A stretch of DNA of 64,000 nucleotides from Bdellovibrio sp. (GCA_014376435.1 JACMRL010000015.1:124001-188000), one strand, 5' to 3'; counted from the stretch's first letter, positions 35,940 through 44,865 are shown. Notes: a model not told the origin generated them from the letters alone. Numbers and translations are program-made.

Positions 35940-37271
35940 ATGAAATACGTTTTAATATCATTCTTGCTACTTTTTTCTATCCACGCTTTTTCCGAAATTC
36001 CATATCAAGACGAAAAATTTGGTTGCTTAACGGCTGTAGTCGCCAATAAATACATTAATGATTTTCACATTAACGTCAAATCTTTTGGTGGACTAGAACT
36101 TTGTAATTCTGAAGTTGACACTAAAAAACTTTTAAATGACATCGATATTGTAGCAAACGGACAGTTTGCCGGTAACGGACAAAATAATTTAATCCGAAAT
36201 TTCGTAGCACCTAATAATTATTACGATTGGATGAAACAACAAACTCGCGGAGTTGAGCGCGGGAACGATGTTCCCTATGCAACGGCGTACAATAGCGGCG
36301 GATACTTTACAATGCAAGACGGGTGGGCAAGCTCGTCAACATTAGGTCGCGTGGGAACTTTTATTCATGAAGCCCGTCATACGCAAGGTTACCGCCACAT
36401 CAGTTGCGCGCAAGGCCCGTATTTCGGTTCGGGATTATCTGGTTGCGATGAAAATTACAGCTACGGTGGTTCGCACGCGGTTGAAATGGAATACTATGCA
36501 AACGTTTCGGTGAACGGTTTAAACTTTCATCCAGTTTATAAAAAGATGGCGCGCTTGATGGCAATGGCGCGTAGTAATTTTGTTTTTAATACTTCTCCAA
36601 TGAAAACCCGCGAAGGGGTTTTAGCATTAGCGATGGATCGTAAAAGTGCCATGCTTTACGATAACGGAAATTGGGTATCACGTGAAGTGCCGCAAGCTTC
36701 CGGGCGCCTAAAGCGCACAAGCTTTGGTGGAGTTTTATTTGATGGATCCAGCGCTTATTCAATCGATCTATATCAAAATTCGGGATTTGTAGATTTAGTT
36801 TCAGATACGTATTCTTATTTTAAATTATTATTAGAAAGAAAACTGCAAATTAAAGATTTTGAAGAGTTTGATGCGGGAGCAAAACGTTACGTTGTGCAAA
36901 TGACTAATAATAAAATGGCGATGTTTGATTTTCCGTCGGGAAGTTGGGGCCAAGCCCAATCTCTGCCGTTTGATGCGGTGAAATTTTCAACCGCAATTCC
37001 CGGGCAAACTAAATCAGGTCTTTATATTATCAATACAAAAAATGAAATATACATTTACCAACTACAGACCCAGCGTTTAATTAGTCAGGCGGGCGCTTGG
37101 GATACGACAAATAAAGAAGTAATTACCTTCGCCGGTCAAAATTTAATTCTTAAAGCCGATGGTCGCACGTATGTGCAATCTGCAAATAATTTACAAGCTT
37201 GGGATACACAAAATTTATTCTCTGAAATCACTACGGTTCCTATTTACGATGCCTTTGAGGTAGTTAAATAA
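35940..37271 (+). CDS. Secreted protein with metzincin-type zinc motif
   Basis: A 443-residue exported protein: signal peptide (MKYVLISFLLLFSIHAFS), then a domain containing HEARHTQGYRH at residues 143-153, which is a full HExxHxxGxxH metzincin signature. Several Met residues follow (203-209) where a Met-turn could lie. Residues 220-440 show repeated beta-like blocks (AMLYDNGNW, KMAMFDFPSGSW, EIYIYQLQTQR), suggesting a beta-propeller-like end. I know no named family. A secreted zinc protease is the best guess. Its stop overlaps the next ATG (TAATG). Confidence 0.65.
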   Translation: MKYVLISFLLLFSIHAFSEIPYQDEKFGCLTAVVANKYINDFHINVKSFGGLELCNSEVDTKKLLNDIDIVANGQFAGNGQNNLIRNFVAPNNYYDWMKQQTRGVERGNDVPYATAYNSGGYFTMQDGWASSSTLGRVGTFIHEARHTQGYRHISCAQGPYFGSGLSGCDENYSYGGSHAVEMEYYANVSVNGLNFHPVYKKMARLMAMARSNFVFNTSPMKTREGVLALAMDRKSAMLYDNGNWVSREVPQASGRLKRTSFGGVLFDGSSAYSIDLYQNSGFVDLVSDTYSYFKLLLERKLQIKDFEEFDAGAKRYVVQMTNNKMAMFDFPSGSWGQAQSLPFDAVKFSTAIPGQTKSGLYIINTKNEIYIYQLQTQRLISQAGAWDTTNKEVITFAGQNLILKADGRTYVQSANNLQAWDTQNLFSEITTVPIYDAFEVVK

Positions 37272-37948
37272 TGAAAGCAAAATATTGGATTGCCGTTTTA
37301 GTTTTAGTGGGCACCGTTTTAGCGATTGAATACGACATCGCCCGCCGGACCGATGCAAAAATCACCGCGAAGAACAGAAAACCCGCGGCCACCGTCGCGA
37401 TTGCGGCCGGCAGTGTGGCGCCAGCACAAGCCACTTCGGAGGCCGTACCAATTACTTTTGAAGAACGTTTTAAGTCTGAGACTCTACAGATTGCTTCGCT
37501 TCAGGCTAGCCCCGGACAGGTCGAACAGCGCCTTGAAGCCTTAGCTTTATCGATGACGTCGAATGATATTCAGTCGCTATCAAAGATAATGCAAAATCCA
37601 GCCAGAAATAGTGATGAGCGCGCAATGGCAGTCGAGATTTTATCTCTGAAAAAAACGCCCGAGTCTTTGCGCGCCTTGGAGGGCTTTGTTAAAACTCACC
37701 AGCCTACAACGAAAGAGAACTGGAGCCGTTCACAAGAGTTTGAGTCCGTGATGCGGGCCCAAGCCGTTGAAGGCATCGCGGCTTACCCTGAAAAAGATTT
37801 GGCTTTGACTTCGTTAAACTCGCTTTCACAACAGGTCGACGAGTCGTTTTTACTTGATCGAATTATGCGTTCTAGCGTAAGTGTCAAAGGTAAAGCTGCG
37901 GCAACTGAACAACAAGATGATGCGGCTTTAAAAAAGTTAATTGAATAG
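37271..37948 (+). CDS. Hypothetical membrane-anchored helical-repeat protein
   Basis: A 225-residue protein with an N-terminal membrane helix (residues 4-19), an Ala/Pro-rich linker to about 60, and an alpha-helical domain with HEAT-like features (DERAMAVEILSLKKTPESLRAL). It is coupled to the metzincin-like gene by TAATG, so the two may act together, for example as protease and anchored partner or inhibitor. No family recognised. Confidence 0.6.
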   Translation: MKAKYWIAVLVLVGTVLAIEYDIARRTDAKITAKNRKPAATVAIAAGSVAPAQATSEAVPITFEERFKSETLQIASLQASPGQVEQRLEALALSMTSNDIQSLSKIMQNPARNSDERAMAVEILSLKKTPESLRALEGFVKTHQPTTKENWSRSQEFESVMRAQAVEGIAAYPEKDLALTSLNSLSQQVDESFLLDRIMRSSVSVKGKAAATEQQDDAALKKLIE

Positions 37949-37985
37949 ATATTAGTTAGTAAATAGTAATCATAAGGAGATTTTT

Positions 37986-38573
37986 ATGAACATGAAAAAA
38001 ATTTTTGTAGCCGCGACCGCATTATTTATGATGGGTTGTGAAGAGATGGATGGCCAGTTAACGGTTTCAAAAAACCTTAACGTTAAATCTTCAAAAAATC
38101 AGAACGTTGTACTTAATGCTGGAACTTACAACACCACCCTTGATTTTAAAAAAGACAAAGTTGAAGCTACTGTAAAAGCAAATAATAATTCAAAATTGAA
38201 AATCGTATTCGATGTTCCTAACAACGCACAAATTCCTGCTAACGGAAATTTTGAATTGAAATCAGCGCAAACGGGTCAACCTGTTGACGTGATTGGTAAT
38301 GCTAAAACAGTGCAAACTCAGTCAGCAGCTCAAACTGGGTGGGAACAATGCCAAGTCAGCGATTACCAAACAATTTGTAACCCACAAGGTTGTACAGCCG
38401 TTCCGGTTAACCGTTGGGGTCAGCAGTACACTGAGTACTACTTACGCAACACGGACAAAAATATTAATTTCACCATGACTGAAGTGGGATCTGTGTCTAA
38501 GAAGTTAGCCCAGTTTCAAGGTGCTTCACGCACATCACAAAAAGTGATTATTAGACAGGATCGTTGTTTCTAA
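37986..38573 (+). CDS. Hypothetical lipoprotein
   Basis: A 195-residue lipoprotein: MNMKKIFVAATALFMMGC gives a good lipobox with Cys18. The mature protein is beta-rich with Asn/Lys repeats and four further cysteines in the last third (QCQVSDYQTIC, GCTAV, DRCF), probably disulfides. Strong AAGGAG ribosome binding site. It lies 37 bases behind the HEAT-like gene, probably the same operon. No family recognised. Confidence 0.7.
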   Translation: MNMKKIFVAATALFMMGCEEMDGQLTVSKNLNVKSSKNQNVVLNAGTYNTTLDFKKDKVEATVKANNNSKLKIVFDVPNNAQIPANGNFELKSAQTGQPVDVIGNAKTVQTQSAAQTGWEQCQVSDYQTICNPQGCTAVPVNRWGQQYTEYYLRNTDKNINFTMTEVGSVSKKLAQFQGASRTSQKVIIRQDRCF

Positions 38574-38591
38574 GAACATCGATGCAAAAGA

Positions 38592-38616
38592 AAGGGTAGC
38601 TAAATTAGCTGCCCTT
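38592..38616 (-). terminator. Hairpin terminator at the helicase stop codon
   Basis: Stem AAGGGTAGCT / AGCTGCCCTT (one G-T wobble) around AAATT, overlapping the helicase stop. On the minus strand it is followed by TCTTTTG, so it can end the helicase transcript; it may also stop the convergent lipoprotein transcript. Confidence 0.5.
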
Positions 38617-39960
38617 GAATCCTGTAAAGTACTTCTTATTTTTCGACCGAGAACTTTTCTTTTTTGGCCCGCCACCAGCTCCGTCGCCGCCGCTTTTACC
38701 GCCGCCACTGAAACCATTTCCACGACGTCCGCCGCCACCGCGCTCAATCGAAGCTTTGGCTTTACCTTTTGACATAATATGAGCGGATTCAACCGCGTCT
38801 GAGTGATACGGATGCTCGCGGTCAATCGGAATTGCTTGGCCAATAATTTTTTCGATATCACGGATATAAGATTTTTCTTCCGTATCGCAAAAAGAAATCG
38901 CGATGCCCGCCGCGCCCGCACGGGCCGTTCGACCAATCCGATGAACATAACTTTCTGCCACGTTCGGAACTTCAAAATTAATTACGTGCGAGATTCCGTC
39001 TACGTCAATACCGCGGGCTGCAATGTCAGTGGCAATCAACACTTGAATTTTACCATCTTTAAAAGCGTCTAAGGCACGCTGACGGGCATTCTGCGATTTA
39101 TTGCCATGAATGGCTTCAGAGCGAATTTGATTCTTCGCTAGAAGCTCGGTCACGCGATTAGCGCCGTGCTTCGTGCGCGTGAATACGATCACGCGATTAA
39201 ATTTCGGATCTTTAAGCACATGGCGCAGTAAATCTCTTTTTTTAGATTGCTCAACGTACATCACGTACTGAGTTACTTTTTCAGCCGTTGAAGAAACCGG
39301 GTTTACTTCAATGCGCACTGGTTTATTTAGCATCGTCGAGGCTAACTTCTCAATTTCTACCGGCATCGTTGCTGAGAAAAATAAAGTTTGGCGTTGTTTT
39401 GGAATCATCGTGATCACTTTTTTAATATCGTGGATAAAACCCATATCTAGCATGCGATCGGCTTCATCTAATACAAAAGTATTTACCTGTTTTAAAGATA
39501 ATTTATTTTGTTCGATCAAATCTAGTAAGCGACCCGGAGTCGCAATTAAAATATCTACGCCGTCTTGCAAAGCTTTGATCTGCGGGCCAATTCCCACACC
39601 ACCGTAAGCCACCGCGATTTTAACATTTACATTTTGTCCGTAAGTTTTGAAATTTTCAAAAATCTGTAAAGCTAATTCACGGGTCGGAGTTAAAATTAGC
39701 ACGCTTGCGTGTTTCGCCGCTGGATAATTTTTTGATTGAGCCACAGTATTTAAAATTGGTAAGGCAAAGGCCGCCGTTTTTCCGGTACCGGTTTGCGCGC
39801 AACCCAATAAATCTTTTCCGGCTAATAAATGCGGAATGGCTTGAGCTTGAATCGCAGTTGGAGTTTCGTAGCCAGTCGCGCGGATCGCGGCTTGGATAGG
39901 TTCGATTAAGTTAAGATCGGTAAATTTAATTGTCACAGCGGGCGTAGGTTCTGACTTCAA
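38605..39960 (-). CDS. rhlE: DEAD-box RNA helicase, RhlE type
   Basis: An ATP-dependent RNA helicase of 451 residues. Q motif near residue 12-40 (GYETPTAIQAQAIP), motif I AQTGTGKT, Ia PTRELALQ, II VLDEADRMLDMGF, III SAT, IV VIFTRTKHGA, V ATDIAARGID, VI HRIGRTARAG. The C-terminal 70 residues are Gly-rich and basic (RGGGGRR, GGGKSGG, SRSKNKK), an RNA-binding tail. Roles in ribosome assembly or RNA turnover are expected from the family. Confidence 0.9.
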   Translation of the reverse strand: MKSEPTPAVTIKFTDLNLIEPIQAAIRATGYETPTAIQAQAIPHLLAGKDLLGCAQTGTGKTAAFALPILNTVAQSKNYPAAKHASVLILTPTRELALQIFENFKTYGQNVNVKIAVAYGGVGIGPQIKALQDGVDILIATPGRLLDLIEQNKLSLKQVNTFVLDEADRMLDMGFIHDIKKVITMIPKQRQTLFFSATMPVEIEKLASTMLNKPVRIEVNPVSSTAEKVTQYVMYVEQSKKRDLLRHVLKDPKFNRVIVFTRTKHGANRVTELLAKNQIRSEAIHGNKSQNARQRALDAFKDGKIQVLIATDIAARGIDVDGISHVINFEVPNVAESYVHRIGRTARAGAAGIAISFCDTEEKSYIRDIEKIIGQAIPIDREHPYHSDAVESAHIMSKGKAKASIERGGGGRRGNGFSGGGKSGGDGAGGGPKKKSSRSKNKKYFTGFKGS

Positions 39961-40029
39961 GGTAATCCTCTTTTTGAGCGGGTGTTCGATAAGATGGGTA
40001 AGCTATAGGCGGGGTGTAACTTTGTCTAG

Positions 40030-41124
40030 CTATTCCCATTCGATTAGAACGATTTCACTACGGGTAAACCAACGCATCGGAGGGCCCCACAGGCCTGTTC
40101 CCATATGTGCAAATACTAATGTGGAGCCAAATTTTTTGAAACCTCTGACAACGGGTTGCGCGATTCTGACAAGTACGCCAAATGGAAAGATCTGCCCACC
40201 GTGAGTGTGGCCAGAAAGCAATAGATCGCAAGTTTCGGTTTTCATATCCCAAATACTTGCGGGTTCGTGCGCGAGTAAAATTTTATAATTAACTTTTTGA
40301 TTTGTTTTTAAGGCCACGTCGGGAAGTGAAGCAAGGTTTCGGTCAAAGCGCGGTGCCATACGATCAGGAACTCCCGCCACTAAAATTTTTGCTTGTTGAT
40401 AAGTAAGAATTAAATTTTCGTTATGCAAAGTATGATAACCCAACTCTTTTAATCGTAACTCCCACGGACCTGAGCCATGAATATATTCGTGGTTGCCGGT
40501 GATATAAAATTTTTCAATGTTCACATGAATATCTTTTAATGGAGCTAGTTGCGGAGAAACTTCTTTGTAGGCACCCTCAACTAAATCGCCCGTAATCGCA
40601 AAAGCATGGGGCTTGATTTCATTCACACGCTCAACCACTGAAGCGAGCCATTTTTGATTAAGATGTAATAAGCCAATATGTAAATCAGAGACTTGCACCA
40701 GTGAAAAACCTTTTAAAGATTCTGGCCCGGTGATTTTGTGACGAATCAGCGTAGGTTTTTTCAAACCTTTGTATAAGGCCCAAAGACTGATCAGGATCGA
40801 GGCGATTAATACCCAATAAGAATAAAGGTGCGGATTAATCACTGAGATTATTGTTTCAACCAGGGTAAAGAAAAATATAATCTGAAAAAATCCCAGCCAA
40901 ATAAAACCGATCCAGCTGACAAATGACAATTGTTTTTTATATTTCGATAGACTTGAAAAAAAAGCGGAAGGTAATGCAAATATGGTAACGGCTAAAATAG
41001 CGCCAAAAATTTGGGTGAACAAATTGGGTTCAAGAAACGAACCCGTAACGACTCTAAAAATATAATAATGGGCAAGGGAAAAAACGATCACGATCATCGT
41101 TAATGGTAATAAATATCGTTTCAT
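40030..41124 (-). CDS. Membrane-anchored calcineurin-type metallophosphoesterase
   Basis: A 364-residue protein with four membrane helices in the first 120 residues followed by a binuclear metallophosphatase domain: QVSDLHIG, AITGDLVEG, ITGNHEYIHG, LLAHEP and LLSGHTHGGQIFPFG. This YkuE/LpxG-like type hydrolyses UDP-2,3-diacylglucosamine or related phosphodiesters in some bacteria; the substrate here is not determined. I take ATG 41124 rather than the TTG two codons upstream. It lies 11 bases after a small secreted-protein gene in the same direction. Confidence 0.85.
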   Translation of the reverse strand: MKRYLLPLTMIVIVFSLAHYYIFRVVTGSFLEPNLFTQIFGAILAVTIFALPSAFFSSLSKYKKQLSFVSWIGFIWLGFFQIIFFFTLVETIISVINPHLYSYWVLIASILISLWALYKGLKKPTLIRHKITGPESLKGFSLVQVSDLHIGLLHLNQKWLASVVERVNEIKPHAFAITGDLVEGAYKEVSPQLAPLKDIHVNIEKFYITGNHEYIHGSGPWELRLKELGYHTLHNENLILTYQQAKILVAGVPDRMAPRFDRNLASLPDVALKTNQKVNYKILLAHEPASIWDMKTETCDLLLSGHTHGGQIFPFGVLVRIAQPVVRGFKKFGSTLVFAHMGTGLWGPPMRWFTRSEIVLIEWE

Positions 41125-41135
41125 TACCAACTAGC

Positions 41136-41357
41136 TTAGTTGGCGCACTTTGTAACGCAAGCTTTTAATTCTGCACCCGGTGTATCAAAAGATTGAATAC
41201 AAATGTCGATGCACATTTGAATATCTTCTTTTGTTTTTTGTACGAATACTTTTTCGCCTTTTGGATTTTGATAAACTGATCCAATAATTTCAAATTCACC
41301 CGCTAAGACTGCTGACCCCATGACGGTAAAGATAATTGCACTTAATAACGATTTCAT
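41136..41357 (-). CDS. Small secreted cysteine protein
   Basis: A 73-residue exported protein: signal peptide MKSLLSAIIFTVMGSAVLA, then about 54 mature residues with four cysteines in a paired pattern (MCIDIC ... CVTKC), likely two disulfides. GGAGC lies 7 bases upstream of the ATG at 41357. It precedes the metallophosphoesterase gene by 11 bases. No family recognised. Confidence 0.65.
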   Translation of the reverse strand: MKSLLSAIIFTVMGSAVLAGEFEIIGSVYQNPKGEKVFVQKTKEDIQMCIDICIQSFDTPGAELKACVTKCAN

Positions 41358-41419
41358 ATTTGCTCCAAACAATTTGTTTAAGAGCGCAGACTATAAGTGA
41401 TCAGAGGTACTTTTTCAAT

Positions 41420-41968
41420 TCAGTCGGAAATTTTTGTAGTGATTTCACGGTAACATTTCAACAGTGATTCCGCACTGAAGTGTAAATTCTTTTTCCAGTC
41501 GTGAATTAAATTTTCATCCGAGTGATCGGTAACGAACTTGATTGAGTTGAATGGAATATTCATCTGCGCACACACAAAAGCCATCGCGTAGGCTTCCATA
41601 TCAAAAACGTCACACGGCGTGATTGGATCGGCTTTTTCAATGAAATCACCGCTTCCGCACAAAACAGCGGGCAGTGTAGTTAAAGCTTTTGTATGAATCA
41701 TTTTTGACTTAATTTGCAAAAAAGCGTGAGGAGCGCGTTGGACGAAGCTTGTGCATTCCACGAGCGCATTTTTTGCGATTGTTTTACTACCGACCGTACC
41801 TAAGTTAATTACGCGCTTAGGTTGATGCTCAAGCAGCCATTGGTTTAATTGATAAGTAGTTTTGACCAGGCCCACTCCGGTGTAATAGGGAGAAATACCC
41901 GCAGCTTCAAAAAGACCTTGCGACTCTTCTTTCAGCGCCATCACCAATAGAACGTCTAAACTTGCCAT
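41420..41968 (-). CDS. Nucleoside phosphorylase/MTAN-fold nucleosidase
   Basis: A 182-residue protein of the PNP/UDP phosphorylase fold: VLLVMALKEESQGL at the start, TGVGLVKTTYQ, VINLGTVGSK and CDVFDMEAYAMAFV (ribose-binding Glu), then FVTDHSDEN. It looks like a short methylthioadenosine/S-adenosylhomocysteine or futalosine nucleosidase, about 50 residues shorter than E. coli MTAN. It is divergent from the mtnA/mtnP operon by 29 bases, which supports a role in methylthioadenosine or 5'-deoxyadenosine metabolism. Confidence 0.72.
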   Translation of the reverse strand: MASLDVLLVMALKEESQGLFEAAGISPYYTGVGLVKTTYQLNQWLLEHQPKRVINLGTVGSKTIAKNALVECTSFVQRAPHAFLQIKSKMIHTKALTTLPAVLCGSGDFIEKADPITPCDVFDMEAYAMAFVCAQMNIPFNSIKFVTDHSDENLIHDWKKNLHFSAESLLKCYREITTKISD

Positions 41969-41997
41969 GGCTGAACACTACGTTGTATGACTAAGTC

Positions 41998-42657
41998 ATG
42001 ACAAGTCTAAAATCTCAAAGAGTCGCTCAACAAATCGTCGATATCTGCGAAAGATTACACAACCGAAATATGTTAGCGGGCGCGGACGGAAACGTTAGTG
42101 TACGAATTTCTGATGACGAAATTTTAATTACTCCAACCGGCATCGCTAAAGGTTTTATGGATGCGGGGCAAATGGCCGTGATTAATTTAAACGGCGATAT
42201 TTTAGATGGTAAGCCTTCTTCAGAAAGATTAATGCATTTAGAAGTTTATCGTACGTGTCCCAAAGCAAAAGCGATTGTGCACGCGCATCCCCCTACGGCA
42301 ATCGCGTGGTCGATTGCGCACCCAACGCTTAAAAAATTACCCAGCGAATGTTTATCGGAAGTTATTCTAGCGACGGGCGACATTCCGTTTGTCCCTTACG
42401 CACGTCCCGGAACTGAAGCCATGGGTGATGTGCTAAAATCTTTCCTTCCGCACTCGCGCGCATTAATTTTACGTTCGCACGGGGCCATCACTTGGGGTGA
42501 AGATTTAGATGAAGCTTATCGCGGTATGGAGCGCATTGAACACTCTTCGCAAATTTTAGCGACCGCCAAACAATTAGGCGGACTGCATTCATTACCGGCC
42601 GAAGAAATTGCTTATCTGTATGAATTAAGAAAAACGATCGGAGATGTTCTACTATGA
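41998..42657 (+). CDS. Class II aldolase/adducin-family protein (Ald2 or MtnB type)
   Basis: A zinc-dependent enzyme of 219 residues. Metal and catalytic positions: Glu76 in SSERLMH, His95 and His97 in HAHPP, His161 in RSHGAITWG. It is the first gene of an operon with mtnA and mtnP (4 bp and 7 bp overlaps). In such company it is either the 5-(methylthio)ribulose-1-phosphate aldolase of the DHAP shunt (giving DHAP and a methylthio-aldehyde) or the dehydratase MtnB. No mtnC, mtnD or mtnW is in the window, which favours the aldolase. Confidence 0.75.
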   Translation: MTSLKSQRVAQQIVDICERLHNRNMLAGADGNVSVRISDDEILITPTGIAKGFMDAGQMAVINLNGDILDGKPSSERLMHLEVYRTCPKAKAIVHAHPPTAIAWSIAHPTLKKLPSECLSEVILATGDIPFVPYARPGTEAMGDVLKSFLPHSRALILRSHGAITWGEDLDEAYRGMERIEHSSQILATAKQLGGLHSLPAEEIAYLYELRKTIGDVLL

Positions 42658-43688
42658 TTCAACTTCGTTCTTTGGCTTTACAGGCCGATATAACTAACGC
42701 AAAAATTTCTTTACGTTTGTTAGATCAAACTTTATTACCGCACGAAGAAAAATGGATCTTAGTTGAAACCAATGAACAAATGATTGAAGCCATCAAGACG
42801 TTGCGAGTTCGCGGAGCACCGTTGATTGGCGTCGCAGCTTGTTTAATGATTGCAAAACTTGCGATTGAAAAAACTTCCGTTCCGGAGTTACTCGCAAAAG
42901 CGCAAGCTTTATATGAGGCGCGCCCGACGGCAGTTAATTTGATGATTTGCATCGATCGCATGACAAAATTGATTAAATCTAATTTCACAATTCAAAACAC
43001 CGTTGATTTAGCCGTGCAAATTTTTAACGAAGACGTAAAACTTTGTGAACAGATCGCCGAAAACGGCGCGGCATTCATTCAAGACGGCGATCAAATTCTA
43101 ACTCACTGTAATACGGGCGGCTTAGCTACGGCGGGAGTAGGCACAGCCTTAGGAGTGATTCGTAAAGCGCACGAACAAGGTAAAAAAATTCACATCTACA
43201 TTGATGAGACTCGGCCGCTTTTACAGGGCGGACGATTAACCGCGTGGGAATTAAAAAAATTAAATATTCCGTGCACGCTCATCACGGATAATATGGCGGC
43301 GCACTTAATGAGTCTTAAAAAAATTAATAAAGCCATCGTGGGTTCAGACCGCATTGCGATTAACGGCGACTTCGCCAATAAAATTGGTACTTACAGCGTG
43401 GCGGTAAATTGTTTTTATCACCAAATTCCATTCTACGTAGCGGCTCCGTATACCACGGTCGATACAAAATGTGAAAACGGCAATCAAATCCCGATTGAGC
43501 AGCGCTCGGCTAAAGAAGTTCAAGGTGTATCAGGAAGTTTCGGCGAAGTTTTATGGGCACCAGCGGGAGTGGCCGTTTACAACCCAGCTTTCGATGTGAC
43601 GCCGGCAAAATTAGTCAGTAAATGGATTTTAGATAAAGCAGCTTATTCAAAAAAAGATATCGAACAGGGAGTTTTAAAATCATGTTAG
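42654..43688 (+). CDS. mtnA: Methylthioribose-1-phosphate isomerase
   Basis: Converts 5-methylthioribose-1-phosphate to the ribulose form. 344 residues, normal. Family points: RVRGAPLIGVAA, RPTAVNL, catalytic Cys152 in THCNTGGLATAG, DETRPLLQGGRLTAWEL, catalytic Asp232 in GSDRIAINGDFANKIGTY, and NPAFDVTPA at the end. Coupled to the aldolase gene (ATGA) and overlapping mtnP by 7 bases; it uses the product of MtnP and feeds the aldolase. Confidence 0.93.
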   Translation: MIQLRSLALQADITNAKISLRLLDQTLLPHEEKWILVETNEQMIEAIKTLRVRGAPLIGVAACLMIAKLAIEKTSVPELLAKAQALYEARPTAVNLMICIDRMTKLIKSNFTIQNTVDLAVQIFNEDVKLCEQIAENGAAFIQDGDQILTHCNTGGLATAGVGTALGVIRKAHEQGKKIHIYIDETRPLLQGGRLTAWELKKLNIPCTLITDNMAAHLMSLKKINKAIVGSDRIAINGDFANKIGTYSVAVNCFYHQIPFYVAAPYTTVDTKCENGNQIPIEQRSAKEVQGVSGSFGEVLWAPAGVAVYNPAFDVTPAKLVSKWILDKAAYSKKDIEQGVLKSC

Positions 43689-44545
43689 GCATCATTGGTG
43701 GATCAGGTTTTGAAAAGTTTGAAGAATTTGAAACGGTCGAATTATTAGAGCGTCTAACTCCATTTGGCCAGGCGGCCAGCGGTTTTAAAAAAGTAAAAGT
43801 TGATGGAGTTGAGTTTTTATTTATTTCTCGTCACGGTGATCATCACGAACACTTACCTTCAGAAATTAATTACCGCGCGAATATCTTCGCGATGAAAAAA
43901 ATGGGCGTAAAAGCGATCGTTTCATTCAGCGCCGTGGGTTCTTTGCAAAAAGAATTTGCGCCGGGTGATTTAGTTATTCCGTATCAATATATCGATCGCA
44001 CGAAATCTTTACGTGACCATACTTTCTTAGGTGAAGGTTTGATCGGCCACGTATCTTTAGCAAAACCAATTTGCGAAGTGATGGCTGAACGTTTGAAGCC
44101 ATTGGCGGCAGAAGTAGTAAAGGGCGCGACTTTTAAAACCCACTTTGGCCAAACTTATGTTTGTATCGAGGGACCTTATTTTTCGACAAAAGCAGAATCA
44201 AATACCTATCGTCAAATGGGAGCGCACGTCATTGGAATGTCAAATTTTCCCGAGTACGCACTCGCGCGCGAGGCGGGCCTACCCTATTTACCATGTTGCT
44301 TTGTAACTGATTACGATTGTTGGGATGACAGCATTCCACATGTAACGGTGGAAGAAGTTATTAAGGTCATGCGAAACAATAACGCAAAAGCATTCTCAAT
44401 TCTGAAATCAATTTTAAAAAATCCAGAAATTTATCAGAGCAGTTTAGCTTACGAGGGTGGATTAAGAACGGGTCTTTTCATGTCTCCCAAAGCAATTCCC
44501 GGGGCAAAACGCGCGATGGTTGATGTGTTAATGAAGTTGAATTAG
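43682..44545 (+). CDS. mtnP: Methylthioadenosine phosphorylase
   Basis: Phosphorolyses 5'-methylthioadenosine to adenine and methylthioribose-1-phosphate. 287 residues. Family points: IIGGSGFE, phosphate-binding SRHGDHHEHLPSEINYRANI, FSAVGSL, GPYFSTKAES, GMSNFPEYALAREAGLPY and DYDCWDD. Its ATG lies inside the end of mtnA. Just behind it lies the probable 6S RNA. Confidence 0.92.
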   Translation: MLGIIGGSGFEKFEEFETVELLERLTPFGQAASGFKKVKVDGVEFLFISRHGDHHEHLPSEINYRANIFAMKKMGVKAIVSFSAVGSLQKEFAPGDLVIPYQYIDRTKSLRDHTFLGEGLIGHVSLAKPICEVMAERLKPLAAEVVKGATFKTHFGQTYVCIEGPYFSTKAESNTYRQMGAHVIGMSNFPEYALAREAGLPYLPCCFVTDYDCWDDSIPHVTVEEVIKVMRNNNAKAFSILKSILKNPEIYQSSLAYEGGLRTGLFMSPKAIPGAKRAMVDVLMKLN

Positions 44546-44605
44546 TTAGCCCGTGAAGCCACCGATCAATACGGCCTCTCGGGCGATGGGGCCCGGGTGC
44601 ATTGC

Positions 44606-44742
44606 AAAAGACCTTGTATGCGAAGCATGGCCGCGGGAAAGCAAATTTTGTATAGAATGCGATTTTTAGGGTTCTGAGGTGACTTTCCGTACGAGGAAAG
44701 CCTTGAATTCAATCTGATTGCGCCGTCCTGAAGGTCTATTTT
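44606..44742 (+). ncRNA. ssrS: Probable 6S RNA
   Basis: The 320-base gap between mtnP and the next gene contains a long closed structure. The ends pair (AAAAGACCTT with AAGGTCTATTTT, one bulge). Inside, TGCGAAGCATGGCC near the 5' end and TTGCGCCGTC near the 3' end resemble the 6S closing-stem segments, and the apical part GGTGAC...CCGTACGAGGAAAGCCTTGAA matches the E. coli 6S core GGTGAGC...CCGTCCGAGAAGCCTTAAA. A perfect apical stem CTTTCC/GGAAAG (44683-44700) caps it. 6S binds sigma70 RNA polymerase as an open-promoter mimic. At about 140 bases it is shorter than E. coli 6S; the exact ends are uncertain. The flanks (44546-44600, 44743-44865) show only a GC-rich hairpin and the next gene's leader. 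Confidence 0.62.
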
Positions 44743-44865
44743 CAACCCAATCTGCAGGTTTTGCATGATTTTCCCAAATTTCCCATGGGCCATGTCTCAA
44801 AGATTGACCCCACGGGATTTTGTCTCCAATATGGGGCCTTCACAATCTCTCAAGAGGAAATTAAA

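Noticed and set aside
38535-38975. Minus-strand 146-codon frame within the helicase tail
   Set aside because: It is a shifted frame of the Gly-rich helicase C-terminus and would start inside it.
44606-44742. RNase P RNA as explanation for the structured region
   Set aside because: The conserved RNase P core (GAGGAAAGTCC with its partner segments) is absent on both strands; only GAGGAAAG within the apical stem resembles it, and the 6S core fits better.
44566-44793. Minus-strand 75-codon frame across the 6S-like region
   Set aside because: It lies wholly in a structured RNA-like stretch, has no ribosome binding site and no protein character.
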